DNA of 29,804 nt from an uncultured Phycisphaerales bacterium (GCA_903868035.1 CAIPTQ010000203.1:1-29804), one strand, 5' to 3'. Shown: positions 21,830 through 29,482, numbered from the stretch's first letter. Translations and numbers: made by a program. Notes: generated by a model from the letters alone, not told the origin.

Positions 21830-22750
21830 ATGCCCTCATCGCTCGCCCTAGTCATCGTCACGCACAACAGCGCCACCTGGCTCGGGCCTTTCGTCGAAAC
21901 ATGGAACCGCGCCGTCGCACATGTCTCCCGGCCCGACATTCTTGTGGTCATTGCCGATTCCGGCTCGCAGGACGACACCCTGGCCACCGCCGAAAAACTT
22001 CTTCCCACCGTCCAACTCCTGCGTCTGGCCAATGTTGGCTACGGTTCCGCCGCCAACGCCGCCATCCGACAAACCACCGCGGAATGGATTCTCCTGTGCA
22101 ATCCCGATCTCACCTTCCCGCCCACATTCCTCGCCGACCTGCTGGCGCAACTCAACGCCCCCGCTCCGCCCTGGCCCGCCAACGCCGCCATCATCGGCCC
22201 GCGCCTCTTGAACCCCGATGGCTCCCACCAGCTTTCCGTCGGGTGGTTCCCGAGTTTCCTGCGGCTCTTGCGCCAGCATTTCTCCCCGCACACTCAGTGC
22301 CCCTATGTTCTGCCCCCGCCCCAGGCGGCCGGTGCCGTCGAGTGGCTTACGGGCGCCTGCCTGCTCATCCGCCGGCAGCCCTTTGATACGGTGGGAGGTT
22401 TTGATCCGGGCTTCTTTATGTTCCAGGAGGAGGTGGACCTCATGCGCCGCCTGGCCGATGTCGGATACTCGGCCTGGTACAACCCCGCCCTCACCGTCGT
22501 CCATCACGCGCCCACCGCGCAGCAGCCTCCCTCCGCCGACCGCCTGCGCTGGAGCGCCAACGCCACCCAGCGTTATCTGGCCAAACACGCCTCCTATCCC
22601 ACTCTGTTGCTGCGCAATCTCTACTGGGGTATCACCGGGCGAATACCCTTGGGCGATATGTTCGCCCGCCGGGGCACGCTGCTGGCGCGCCCCACCGGTC
22701 CCGTCCCCCCCACCGATCCATCCGGAGTGCCGCCATGCCCGCACCCCTGA
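21830..22750 (+). CDS. Glycosyltransferase family 2 (rhamnosyltransferase-like)
   Basis: A 306-residue GT-A enzyme. Visible: SLALVIVTHNSATWLGPFV at the N-terminus, VIADSGSQDDTL (first acidic motif, D-x-S-x-D-x-T type), NVGYGSAANAAI, LLCNPDLTFP (the DXD-equivalent), WLTGACLLIRR, and DPGFFMFQEEVDLMRRLADVGY with the ED acceptor-site motif. This pattern fits rhamnosyl- or related transferases for surface polysaccharide, using a nucleotide sugar in the cytoplasm. The start at 21830 gives the standard N-terminus; an in-frame ATG at 21776 would add 18 residues and lies before the -10 box. The gene overlaps the next one by 16 bases. Confidence 0.9.
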   Translation: MPSSLALVIVTHNSATWLGPFVETWNRAVAHVSRPDILVVIADSGSQDDTLATAEKLLPTVQLLRLANVGYGSAANAAIRQTTAEWILLCNPDLTFPPTFLADLLAQLNAPAPPWPANAAIIGPRLLNPDGSHQLSVGWFPSFLRLLRQHFSPHTQCPYVLPPPQAAGAVEWLTGACLLIRRQPFDTVGGFDPGFFMFQEEVDLMRRLADVGYSAWYNPALTVVHHAPTAQQPPSADRLRWSANATQRYLAKHASYPTLLLRNLYWGITGRIPLGDMFARRGTLLARPTGPVPPTDPSGVPPCPHP

Positions 22751-24021
22751 GCCCCTTCTCCCCCCGCCGAGTCCTCATCGAGTGTACCCGCACCTTCCTG
22801 CGCGGCGGCCACAGCGGCATTCAGCGCGTCGTCCGCAACCTGGTCCTCCATGGACCCCCCTCCGCCGCGGCCCGGAATCTCCAGTGCCTGCCCGTCATCT
22901 GGACCGGCCGCCACTTCCATCAGGTGGACGCCATTCCGCCCCGGCCCAAAGCCTGGATTCGCCTCCTCGAGGGTCTGGTCAAGCCGCTCCATCACCGCCT
23001 CCGGCACTCCGCCGCACCGGTTTCCCACCCCCGCGGTGACAGGATCAGTCAGGGCCTCCTGCACCTGGCGGCGCTGGATCGTATACTTGCCGCGCCCCTC
23101 CGCCGCCGGCATATCATGCCCGAATCCGGAGACATCCTGGTACTGTCGGATTCCCCCTGGCGCACCCCGTTGGATGGCGCGGTGTCCCGGGTGCATGCCG
23201 CCGGAGGCCGCGTCGCCGTCGTCATCTACGATCTGCTGCCGCTGTGTTTGCCGGAATGTTTTCCTCCGGACAACGCGGCCCTCTTTGCGCACTGGCTGCC
23301 GCAGGCGGTGCGCTTTGCCGACGGCCTGTTCTGCATCTCGCATGCCGTTGAGGATGAACTCACCGCCTTCATCCGCTCCCACGCGCTGCCCGCCAAACCC
23401 ACCGCGGTCTTCCGCCTGGGCGCCAATCTGGAAACGGCCAACCCCAAGGGTCCAATCCGCCCCGCCTTTAGCGGCGTCTTCGCGTCAACCGATCCCGTCT
23501 ATCTCCAGGTCGGCACCTTCGAGCCACGCAAAAATCATGCCTACGTCCTTGATGCCATGGAACGCCTCTGGGCGCAAGGCGCGCCCGCGCGGCTCTGCCT
23601 GCTGGGGCATCGCGGCTGGCTGTCCGACGGCCTGCATGCGCGTCTGCGCGCCCACCCCCAATGGCAAAAAAAACTCTTCGTCTTTCACGATGCCCACGAC
23701 GGCGAACTCGCCTTCGCCTACCGCCACGCCCGGGCCATCCTCATGCCTTCCCTCGGCGAGGGTTTCGGCCTCCCCATCGTCGAGGCCCTCGCCGCCGGCA
23801 CGCCCGTCTGCGCCAGCGACATCCCCATCCATCGCGAAGTCGGCCAGGACCACATCCGCTATTTTTCCCTCGCCTCAGCCGAAACCCTGGCGGCGCTGCT
23901 CCGCTCCGATCAAGGTGCCGCATGCATTCCCACAACAAATTCGCCCATCGCGGCCTGGCCGACATGGTCGCAGAGCACGGATGAATTATTGCGGTCCATG
24001 ATGCATTTGCTAACCTCGTAA
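22735..24021 (+). CDS. Glycosyltransferase family 4 (GT-B)
   Basis: A 428-residue GT-B enzyme. The N-terminal domain starts with RRVLIECTRTFLRGGHSGIQRVV, an acceptor-side pattern (GGxSGIQRVVRNL) seen in GT4 mannosyl/glycosyltransferases. The C-terminal domain has VYLQVGTFEPRKNHAYVLDA, RLCLLGHRGW, and the donor-binding E-x7-E motif in SLGEGFGLPIVEALAAGTPV followed by CASDIPIHREV. It retains sugar configuration; donor and acceptor are unknown. GGAG lies about 10 bases before the ATG. It overlaps the GT2 gene by 16 bases and is translated with it. Confidence 0.92.
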   Translation: MPAPLSPFSPRRVLIECTRTFLRGGHSGIQRVVRNLVLHGPPSAAARNLQCLPVIWTGRHFHQVDAIPPRPKAWIRLLEGLVKPLHHRLRHSAAPVSHPRGDRISQGLLHLAALDRILAAPLRRRHIMPESGDILVLSDSPWRTPLDGAVSRVHAAGGRVAVVIYDLLPLCLPECFPPDNAALFAHWLPQAVRFADGLFCISHAVEDELTAFIRSHALPAKPTAVFRLGANLETANPKGPIRPAFSGVFASTDPVYLQVGTFEPRKNHAYVLDAMERLWAQGAPARLCLLGHRGWLSDGLHARLRAHPQWQKKLFVFHDAHDGELAFAYRHARAILMPSLGEGFGLPIVEALAAGTPVCASDIPIHREVGQDHIRYFSLASAETLAALLRSDQGAACIPTTNSPIAAWPTWSQSTDELLRSMMHLLTS

Positions 24022-24053
24022 CTACGAATTGGCTATCATGAGTGAACGTAACG

Positions 24054-24069
24054 AAAGGGATATCCCTTT
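24054..24069. promoter_or_regulatory. Perfect 16-bp palindrome before the DUF971 gene
   Basis: AAAGGGATATCCCTTT is its own reverse complement. It sits 13 bases before the ATG at 24083, in the 61-base gap after the glycosyltransferase gene. Candidate operator for a dimeric repressor. Confidence 0.6.
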
Positions 24070-24082
24070 GCCGAGTAATGCC

Positions 24083-24463
24083 ATGTCTGACGCCCTCACC
24101 CCCGTCAACCTCCACCTCAAGAAAACCGAAGCCCTCCTCATCACCTGGGCCGACGGCCGCCAGTCCGTCCTCCCCCTGCGGATGCTCCGCAAGTTCTGTC
24201 CCTGTGCCGGCTGCCAGGGTGAACGCGACCTCCTGGGCCGCACGCACATGCCCATCGTCCAAACCACCTACGACGGACCCATCACCGCCACCGGCGCCGA
24301 ACTTGTCGGCAACTACGCCCTCCGCATCGACTGGGCCGACGGCCACTCCGCCGGCATCTACACCTTCGCCTACCTCCGCGAATTGGACACCCAGGCCGCC
24401 AGCGGCACCGAACTCCCCATCCCACAATCCTCCCCAAACCCCGGCACCGATATCACCGCCTGA
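24083..24463 (+). CDS. DUF971 (GBBH-like N-terminal domain) protein
   Basis: A 126-residue protein covering the DUF971 domain: LLITWADGRQSVLPLRMLRK, then FCPCAGCQGE (the Cys cluster), and ELVGNYALRIDWADGHSAGI followed by YTFAYLREL. The family is also the N-terminal domain of gamma-butyrobetaine hydroxylase; stand-alone forms are linked to Fe-S or metal functions in other bacteria, but the role is not settled. The ATG at 24083 gives the normal family N-terminus; an in-frame ATG at 24038 would put the 16-bp palindrome inside the gene and is less likely. No clear ribosome site is visible. Confidence 0.85.
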   Translation: MSDALTPVNLHLKKTEALLITWADGRQSVLPLRMLRKFCPCAGCQGERDLLGRTHMPIVQTTYDGPITATGAELVGNYALRIDWADGHSAGIYTFAYLRELDTQAASGTELPIPQSSPNPGTDITA

Positions 24464-24473
24464 CAGTCTCCAC

Positions 24474-24502
24474 TGGCCACTAACCACTCTCCCCGCTACA
24501 CT
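24474..24502 (+). promoter_or_regulatory. Promoter of the lipoprotein gene / transporter cluster
   Basis: TGGCCA (24474-24479), a 17-base spacer and TACACT (24497-24502). The -10 box ends 7 bases before the ATG at 24510, so the mRNA is predicted leaderless. The -35 box matches the consensus at 4 of 6 positions. Confidence 0.45.
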
Positions 24503-24509
24503 ACCGCCC

Positions 24510-25169
24510 ATGAAGCGACTTGCCTTTCTGGTACTGGTGCTGCCGCTGCTGGCGGCGTGCGGAATCTTGCAGCCCCTGCAGATCGGGATATATCATCCCC
24601 TGCAGATCGAGCCCCAGCGCAAAACCACCCCCATCGCCCCGGCTTTCAGCCAATCCTACTATTACTTCGACCGCGACCAGAACCTCTTTTTCGTGATGCG
24701 CTCCACCGCCCCCGATGCCGCCGGCAAAACCGTCGATCAGGTCGCCACCATCCGCGTCTTCTGGCGGCCCTACGGCGGCGTGACCACCCTCGATGCCTCG
24801 GCCGTCAACGCCACCTTCCGCTACCTCATCATGACCCCCGACGCCATCGGCATGTACGAAGGCGCCGGTTTCGTCCGCCTCAACTCCACCACCGGCGCCT
24901 CCCGGTTCCAGGCCCGCATCGTCGATGGCGACCTCCGCCTCACCCAGGCCAGCAACTCCTTCACCGACGCCCTCGGCCGCGCCCACATCAGCGGCACCTT
25001 CTCGGCCGCCTACGACGACGCCAAGGCCATGGAAATGCTGCTCGATTCCCAGCAGGAATTCTTCGCCCGCTCGCTGAACAGCACGCCCGCACAGACCGCC
25101 CCCGCGGCGACCACTTCGCAGCCGGCCACGCCGCCCGCGGCCTCCGGGCCTGCCGCCACGCAGCCCTGA
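24510..25169 (+). CDS. Lipoprotein of unknown function
   Basis: A 219-residue protein with a lipoprotein signal peptide: MKRLAFLVLVLPLLAACG, lipobox LAAC with C17. After it an 8-codon unit is nearly duplicated (PLQIGIYHPLQIEP; the DNA CCCCTGCAGATCG occurs twice). The core (SQSYYYFDRDQNLFFVMRST, ATIRVFWRPYGG, VNATFRYLIMTPDAIGMYEG, SRFQARIVDGDLRLTQAS) is beta-rich. The C-terminus is a Thr/Ala/Pro-rich tail. It is anchored in the inner or outer membrane. It lies 24 bases before the transporter binding-protein gene and may be cotranscribed with it. The family is not recognised. Confidence 0.8.
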   Translation: MKRLAFLVLVLPLLAACGILQPLQIGIYHPLQIEPQRKTTPIAPAFSQSYYYFDRDQNLFFVMRSTAPDAAGKTVDQVATIRVFWRPYGGVTTLDASAVNATFRYLIMTPDAIGMYEGAGFVRLNSTTGASRFQARIVDGDLRLTQASNSFTDALGRAHISGTFSAAYDDAKAMEMLLDSQQEFFARSLNSTPAQTAPAATTSQPATPPAASGPAATQP

Positions 25170-25193
25170 CCACCATTCTGCCGGAGCCTTACC

Positions 25194-26354
25194 ATGATCT
25201 CCCGCCGCTCCTTCCTGGCTTCCCTTGCGGCCGCGTGTCTCCTGGCCGCCACGCTCCTCCCCGGTTGCGGCGGCGGCGGTCCGAGCAACACCATCGACCT
25301 CGGAAGTCTCGCATCCATGACCGGCCCCACCAACACCTTCGGCACCTCCTGCGACCACGGCATACGCCTGGCCGCCGAGGAACAGAACGCCAAGGGCGGC
25401 CTGCTGGGCAAAAAAATCAACATCATCACCGCCGACACCGAATCCGACGCCTCCAAAGCCAAGTCCGCCGTCCTCAAGCTTCTCGACCAGGACCGCGTCG
25501 TGGCCGTTCTCGGCGAGGTCGCCTCCTCCCGCTCCATGGCTGCCGCCCCCTATTGCCAGGACAAACACATTCCCATGCTCACCCCCGCCTCCACCAATCC
25601 GGAGGTCACCAAATACGGCGACTACATCTTCCGCTCCTGTTTTGTGGACGATCAGCAGGGTGCCTGGATCGCCCAATATGCCGCCGAAAAGAAACTCCTC
25701 ACCGCCGCCCTGCTCGTCGATCAGCAGCAGGACTATTCCAAGGGTCTCGCCAAATCCATCGACGCCGAATACACACGACTCGGCGGCAAAATCGCCCGCA
25801 CCGAAAATTTCCGCACCGGCGACAACGACTTCTCCGTCCCCCTCACCGCCATCAAAAACACCAAGCCCGACATTGTCTTCCTTCCCGGCTACTACAGCGA
25901 AGTCCCCGCTATCGTGAAGACCGCTCGCGAACTGGGCATCACCTGCCCCTTCATCGGCGGCGACGGCTGGGAATCCGACAAGCTCATCGAGCGCGGCGGA
26001 GCGGCCCTCGAAGGCTGCCTCTTCACCACCCACAGCGATTCCAACGACCCCGACCCCCGCGTCCAGGGCTTCGTCTCCCGCTACAAGGCGAAATACGGCA
26101 ACGTCCCCGACGCCATGGCCGTCCTCGGTTATGACGCCGCCAACATCATGTTCCAGGCCATCACCTCCGCCGGCGCCACCGACGGCCCCAAAATCCGCGC
26201 CGCCCTCGCCGCCACCAGGAATTTCCCCGGCGTCTCCGGCGACATCACCATCAACCAGGACCGCAATGCCGAAAAGCCCGGCGTCGTCATCGAAATCATC
26301 AACGGCAAGTTCCAGATGAAACAACGCGTCGGCGTCCAAAAGCCCGCACCGTGA
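25194..26354 (+). CDS. livK: Branched-chain amino-acid-type ABC transporter substrate-binding lipoprotein
   Basis: A 386-residue periplasmic-binding-protein type I (Leu/Ile/Val family). The N-terminus MISRRSFLASLAAACLLAAT with lipobox LPGC (C25) is a lipoprotein signal with a twin-Arg-like RRSFL. The mature part has IDLGSLASMTGPTNTFGTSC, GIRLAAEEQNAKGGLLGKKI, VVAVLGEVASSRSMAAAP, IPMLTPASTNPEVT and GYDAANIMFQAI. The ligand could be a branched-chain amino acid, amide or urea. CGGAG lies before the ATG. It is first of the transporter set: 12 bases to livH. Confidence 0.93.
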   Translation: MISRRSFLASLAAACLLAATLLPGCGGGGPSNTIDLGSLASMTGPTNTFGTSCDHGIRLAAEEQNAKGGLLGKKINIITADTESDASKAKSAVLKLLDQDRVVAVLGEVASSRSMAAAPYCQDKHIPMLTPASTNPEVTKYGDYIFRSCFVDDQQGAWIAQYAAEKKLLTAALLVDQQQDYSKGLAKSIDAEYTRLGGKIARTENFRTGDNDFSVPLTAIKNTKPDIVFLPGYYSEVPAIVKTARELGITCPFIGGDGWESDKLIERGGAALEGCLFTTHSDSNDPDPRVQGFVSRYKAKYGNVPDAMAVLGYDAANIMFQAITSAGATDGPKIRAALAATRNFPGVSGDITINQDRNAEKPGVVIEIINGKFQMKQRVGVQKPAP

Positions 26355-26366
26355 TCCGAGGGGGGC

Positions 26367-27338
26367 ATGAACACACTCCTCCAGCAATTCCTCAACTCCC
26401 TCACCATCGGCAGCGAGTACGCCCTCATCGCCCTGGGCTACACCATGGTCTACGGCGTCCTCCGCCTCATCAATTTCGCCCACGGCGAGGTCTTCATGGT
26501 CGGGGCCTACACCGGGGCCTACATCGCCCAGATGACCAACACCATGCTGGGCCATTCCCTCGGCGCCGATCAATCCCTCCTCCAGTTCTCCCTGGTCGTT
26601 CTCGGCTCCATGATCGTCGCCGGATTCCTCGGCTTCCTCATCGAACGCCTCGCCTACCGCCCCCTGCGCAAATCCTCGCGCCTCGCCGCCCTCATTACCG
26701 CCATCGGCGTCTCCCTGCTCCTCCAGGCCCTCGCCCAGATCGGCTTTACCGCCGGCGGCTGCACTTTCTTCGGCCCCACCGAGGAAACCTTCCCCCCCGT
26801 CGCCGGCATCAATATGCCCCTCGCCTGGCTCAAGGACTCCCTCAACCTCTTCGTCCGCCCGCGTGATCTCATCGAATGGGGCGCCTGCGCCGCCCTCCTC
26901 GCCGCCCTCTGGTTCATCGTCAAAAAAACCCGCACCGGCAAGGCCATGCGCGCCGTCTCCTTCAACTATGACTCCGCCCGCCTCATGGGCGTCAACCTCA
27001 ACCAAATCATCAGCTTCACCTTCATCCTCGGCTCGGCCCTCGCCGCCTTCGCCGCCTGCCTCGTCGGCATGCGCACCAATAAGTGTACCTACGACATGGG
27101 CCTGATCCTGGGCCTCAAGGCCTTCATCGCCGCCGTCATCGGCGGCATCGGCAATATCCCCGGCGCGGCCCTTGGCGCTTTCCTCCTGGGCTTCGTCGAA
27201 ACCCTCGTCTCCAGCATCTCGATCGGCGGCACCGGCCTGAGCCTCTATCGCAACGCCATCGCCTTCGTCATCCTCATCCTCGTCCTCCTCGTCCGTCCCG
27301 AGGGCATCCTCGGCAAACCCGTCGCGGAGAAAGTCTGA
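26367..27338 (+). CDS. livH: Branched-chain amino-acid ABC transporter permease LivH
   Basis: A 323-residue inner-membrane permease with about eight TM segments. Typical LivH features: EYALIALGYTMVYGVLRLIN, FAHGEVFMVGAY, and the cytoplasmic EAA-like loop GLKAFIAAVIGGIGNIPGAA followed by LGAFLLGFVE. GAGGGGGG lies before the ATG. The stop TGA overlaps the livMG ATG by one base (TGATG at 27336-27340), so the two are translationally coupled. It pairs with the LivM domain of the next gene. Confidence 0.95.
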   Translation: MNTLLQQFLNSLTIGSEYALIALGYTMVYGVLRLINFAHGEVFMVGAYTGAYIAQMTNTMLGHSLGADQSLLQFSLVVLGSMIVAGFLGFLIERLAYRPLRKSSRLAALITAIGVSLLLQALAQIGFTAGGCTFFGPTEETFPPVAGINMPLAWLKDSLNLFVRPRDLIEWGACAALLAALWFIVKKTRTGKAMRAVSFNYDSARLMGVNLNQIISFTFILGSALAAFAACLVGMRTNKCTYDMGLILGLKAFIAAVIGGIGNIPGAALGAFLLGFVETLVSSISIGGTGLSLYRNAIAFVILILVLLVRPEGILGKPVAEKV

Positions 27339-29449
27339 TGCGCTCCGCCTCCGACACCGATGGTTCCGTGGGGGGCACCACTTCCACCCACATTCCCCCC
27401 GGCCAGCGCTCCCTCCTCCACCTGGCCGTCTTCCTCCTCCTCGCCGCCGCCCTCGCCTTCCTCTCCCCCGCCATCGACCGCCTCAACGGCTTCCATCGCA
27501 ACGTCGTCCTCGAGACCGGCATTTACATCATCCTTGCCGTCAGCCTCAACCTCATCCTTGGCATGGCCGGCCAGTTCTCCCTCGGCCATGCCGGCCTCCT
27601 GGGCGCGGGGGCCTACACCGCCGTCATCCTCGCCGTCAAACCTTTCTTCCTCTTCCCGCAGCTTACCTTCTGGCACATTTGGCTCCACCTCCCCATGTCC
27701 GTGAGCTTCACCTGCATCATGCTCACCGGCGTCCTCGCCGGGGCCGCCGTCGGCGCCCTCGTCGGCCTCATCGTCGGCCTGCCCACCCTCCGCCTCCGCG
27801 GCGACTACCTCGCCATCGCCACCCTGGGCCTGGGCGAAATCCTCCGCGAAATCACCATCAACATCGAATACTTCGGCACCACCCGCGGCATCTCCGTCAA
27901 TGGCGACCTCCGCCTGCTCAATTACCAGGGCCTGCCCCCCTCGCCCCTGCTGGCGGACCTCAACGCCTACGTCAGCCAGCCCATCCGCTACGTCAACTTC
28001 TTCTGGATATTCCTGGGCGCGCTCGTCACCCTCTTCATCGTCCGCAACATCAAATACTCCACCTCCGGCCGCGCCATCCTCGCCCTCCGCGAGGATGCCG
28101 TCGCCGCCGAAGCCGTCGGCATCCCCACCACCCGCTACAAGGTCGTGGCCTTCGTCATCGGCGCCGCCCTTGCCGGCATGGCCGGCGGCTTCTTCAGCTA
28201 CAACGAGGCCATCGACAAGGACACCTTCACCTTCACCCGCTCCATCATGATCGTCGCCATGGTCATCCTCGGCGGCAACGGCTCGATCTCCGGCTCCCTC
28301 GTCGCCGCCGTCATCCTCACCGTCATCCCCGCCCAGCTCCTGGCCATGAACCTCGACAAATCCCGCCTCGTCATTTTCTCCCTTGTCATCATCCTCTCCA
28401 TGCTCTTCCGCCCCCAGGGCCTCTTCGGCCGCCACGAAATCACCGACGTGGCACTTTGGCTCTGGCGCAAATTCTCCCCCGCCGGCCCCAAACTATCCCT
28501 CGCGCAAACCCGGGAACTCCAATCCCTCGGCCTCCTCGCCCCCACCGACGCCGAACACACCCCCGGCCCCGCCACCCTCGCCGCCGACAACGACTCGACC
28601 CCACTTGAAACTCGAAACTTGAAACTTGAAACTTCCACCCCCCTCCTGGAAATCTCCCACCTCACCATCCAATTCGGCGGCCTCCGCGCCGTGGACGACT
28701 TCAACCTCACCCTCCTCCCCGGTGAACTCGTCGGCCTCATCGGCCCCAACGGTGCCGGCAAAACCACCGTCTTCAACGCCCTCACCGGCGTCTATCCCCC
28801 CACCCGCGGCGACATCCGCTTCGCCGCCGCCACCCACGACGGCCTCCTCTCCCTCCGCCACAAAAAACCCCACGCCATCTCCCGGCTCGGTGGGGGGCTC
28901 GGGGGGGGGGGCATCGCCCGCACCTACCAGAACATCCGCCTCTTTGCCAACCTCTCCGTCCTCGACAACGTCCAGATCGCCCAGCACGCCCACCATCGCC
29001 AGGGCATCCCCGCCGCCATCCTCCGCACCCCCGCCTTCTTCCGCGAGGAGGAAACCTCCCGCCGCCGCGCCCTGGGCTATCTCGACCTCTTCGACCTCGC
29101 CCCCCTCGCCCACGAGCAGGCCGCCAGCCTCTCCTACGGCGACCAGCGCCGCCTCGAAATCGCCCGCGCCCTGGCCACCCGCCCGCGCCTCCTCCTCCTC
29201 GACGAGCCCGCCGCCGGCATGAACCCCACCGAAAAACGCGAATTGATGGACCTGATCCGCTCCCTGCGCCCGCGTTTCGGCCTCACCGTCCTCCTCATCG
29301 AGCACGACATGAAGGTCATCATGGGCGTCTGCCAGCGCATCCTCGTCCTCGACTACGGCAAAACCATCGCCGCCGGCACCCCCGAGGAAATCCGCAAAAA
29401 CCCCGCCGTCATCCAAGCCTATCTTGGCGCATCCCCCCAACAAGAGTAA
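27338..29449 (+). CDS. livM: Fused LivM permease and LivG ATPase
   Basis: A 703-residue protein. Residues 1 to about 375 are LivM: LAVSLNLILGMAGQFSLGHA, GLPTLRLRGDYLAIATLGLG EIL, VGIPTTRYKVVAFVIGAALA and MVILGGNGSISGSL. After a linker (about 376-435, including four near-perfect ACTTGAA heptamers translated as LETRNLKLET) residues 436-703 are LivG: Walker A GPNGAGKTT (469-477), signature LSYGDQ (598-603), Walker B LLLLDEPAAGMNP with D622 E623, and the switch His in IEHDM. A GGGLGGGG insert (518-525) sits in the conserved RLG-IARTYQN stretch that carries the Q-loop. No livF follows in the window. The frame extends upstream of 27338 inside livH, but the TGATG overlap decides the start. Confidence 0.93.
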   Translation: MRSASDTDGSVGGTTSTHIPPGQRSLLHLAVFLLLAAALAFLSPAIDRLNGFHRNVVLETGIYIILAVSLNLILGMAGQFSLGHAGLLGAGAYTAVILAVKPFFLFPQLTFWHIWLHLPMSVSFTCIMLTGVLAGAAVGALVGLIVGLPTLRLRGDYLAIATLGLGEILREITINIEYFGTTRGISVNGDLRLLNYQGLPPSPLLADLNAYVSQPIRYVNFFWIFLGALVTLFIVRNIKYSTSGRAILALREDAVAAEAVGIPTTRYKVVAFVIGAALAGMAGGFFSYNEAIDKDTFTFTRSIMIVAMVILGGNGSISGSLVAAVILTVIPAQLLAMNLDKSRLVIFSLVIILSMLFRPQGLFGRHEITDVALWLWRKFSPAGPKLSLAQTRELQSLGLLAPTDAEHTPGPATLAADNDSTPLETRNLKLETSTPLLEISHLTIQFGGLRAVDDFNLTLLPGELVGLIGPNGAGKTTVFNALTGVYPPTRGDIRFAAATHDGLLSLRHKKPHAISRLGGGLGGGGIARTYQNIRLFANLSVLDNVQIAQHAHHRQGIPAAILRTPAFFREEETSRRRALGYLDLFDLAPLAHEQAASLSYGDQRRLEIARALATRPRLLLLDEPAAGMNPTEKRELMDLIRSLRPRFGLTVLLIEHDMKVIMGVCQRILVLDYGKTIAAGTPEEIRKNPAVIQAYLGASPQQE
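28603..28634. repeat. ACTTGAA heptamer repeat inside livMG
   Basis: Four ACTTGAA units (the second reads ACTCGAA) plus a partial fifth, translated in the linker between the permease and ATPase domains. AT-rich against its surroundings. Confidence 0.88.
28889..28911. repeat. Poly-G tract inside livMG
   Basis: GGTGGGGGGCTC followed by G11 (28901-28911) encodes GGGLGGGG within the conserved RLGIARTFQN-like motif. The insert is in frame. A run of this length is prone to slippage. Confidence 0.85.
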
Positions 29450-29456
29450 CCTACCA

Positions 29457-29482
29457 GTTCGTAGTACAGGCTTTAGCCTGTC
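29457..29482. repeat. REP-like hairpin repeat, fourth copy
   Basis: Starts 8 bases after the livMG stop. The hairpin ACAGGCT-TT-AGCCTGT (29466-29481) differs from the 3288 copy by one paired C-G to G-C swap in the stem. Its place after the operon suggests a transcript-end or mRNA-stabilising role. Confidence 0.8.

Noticed and set aside
24501..27005. Very long minus-strand frame (834 codons, Gly/Glu/Asp-rich)
   Set aside because: It is antisense to the lipoprotein, binding-protein and LivH genes and has no domain; typical shadow of C-ending codons.
27245..28435. Acidic Gly/Glu/Asp-rich minus-strand frame opposite livMG
   Set aside because: Antisense shadow of a well-supported permease gene.
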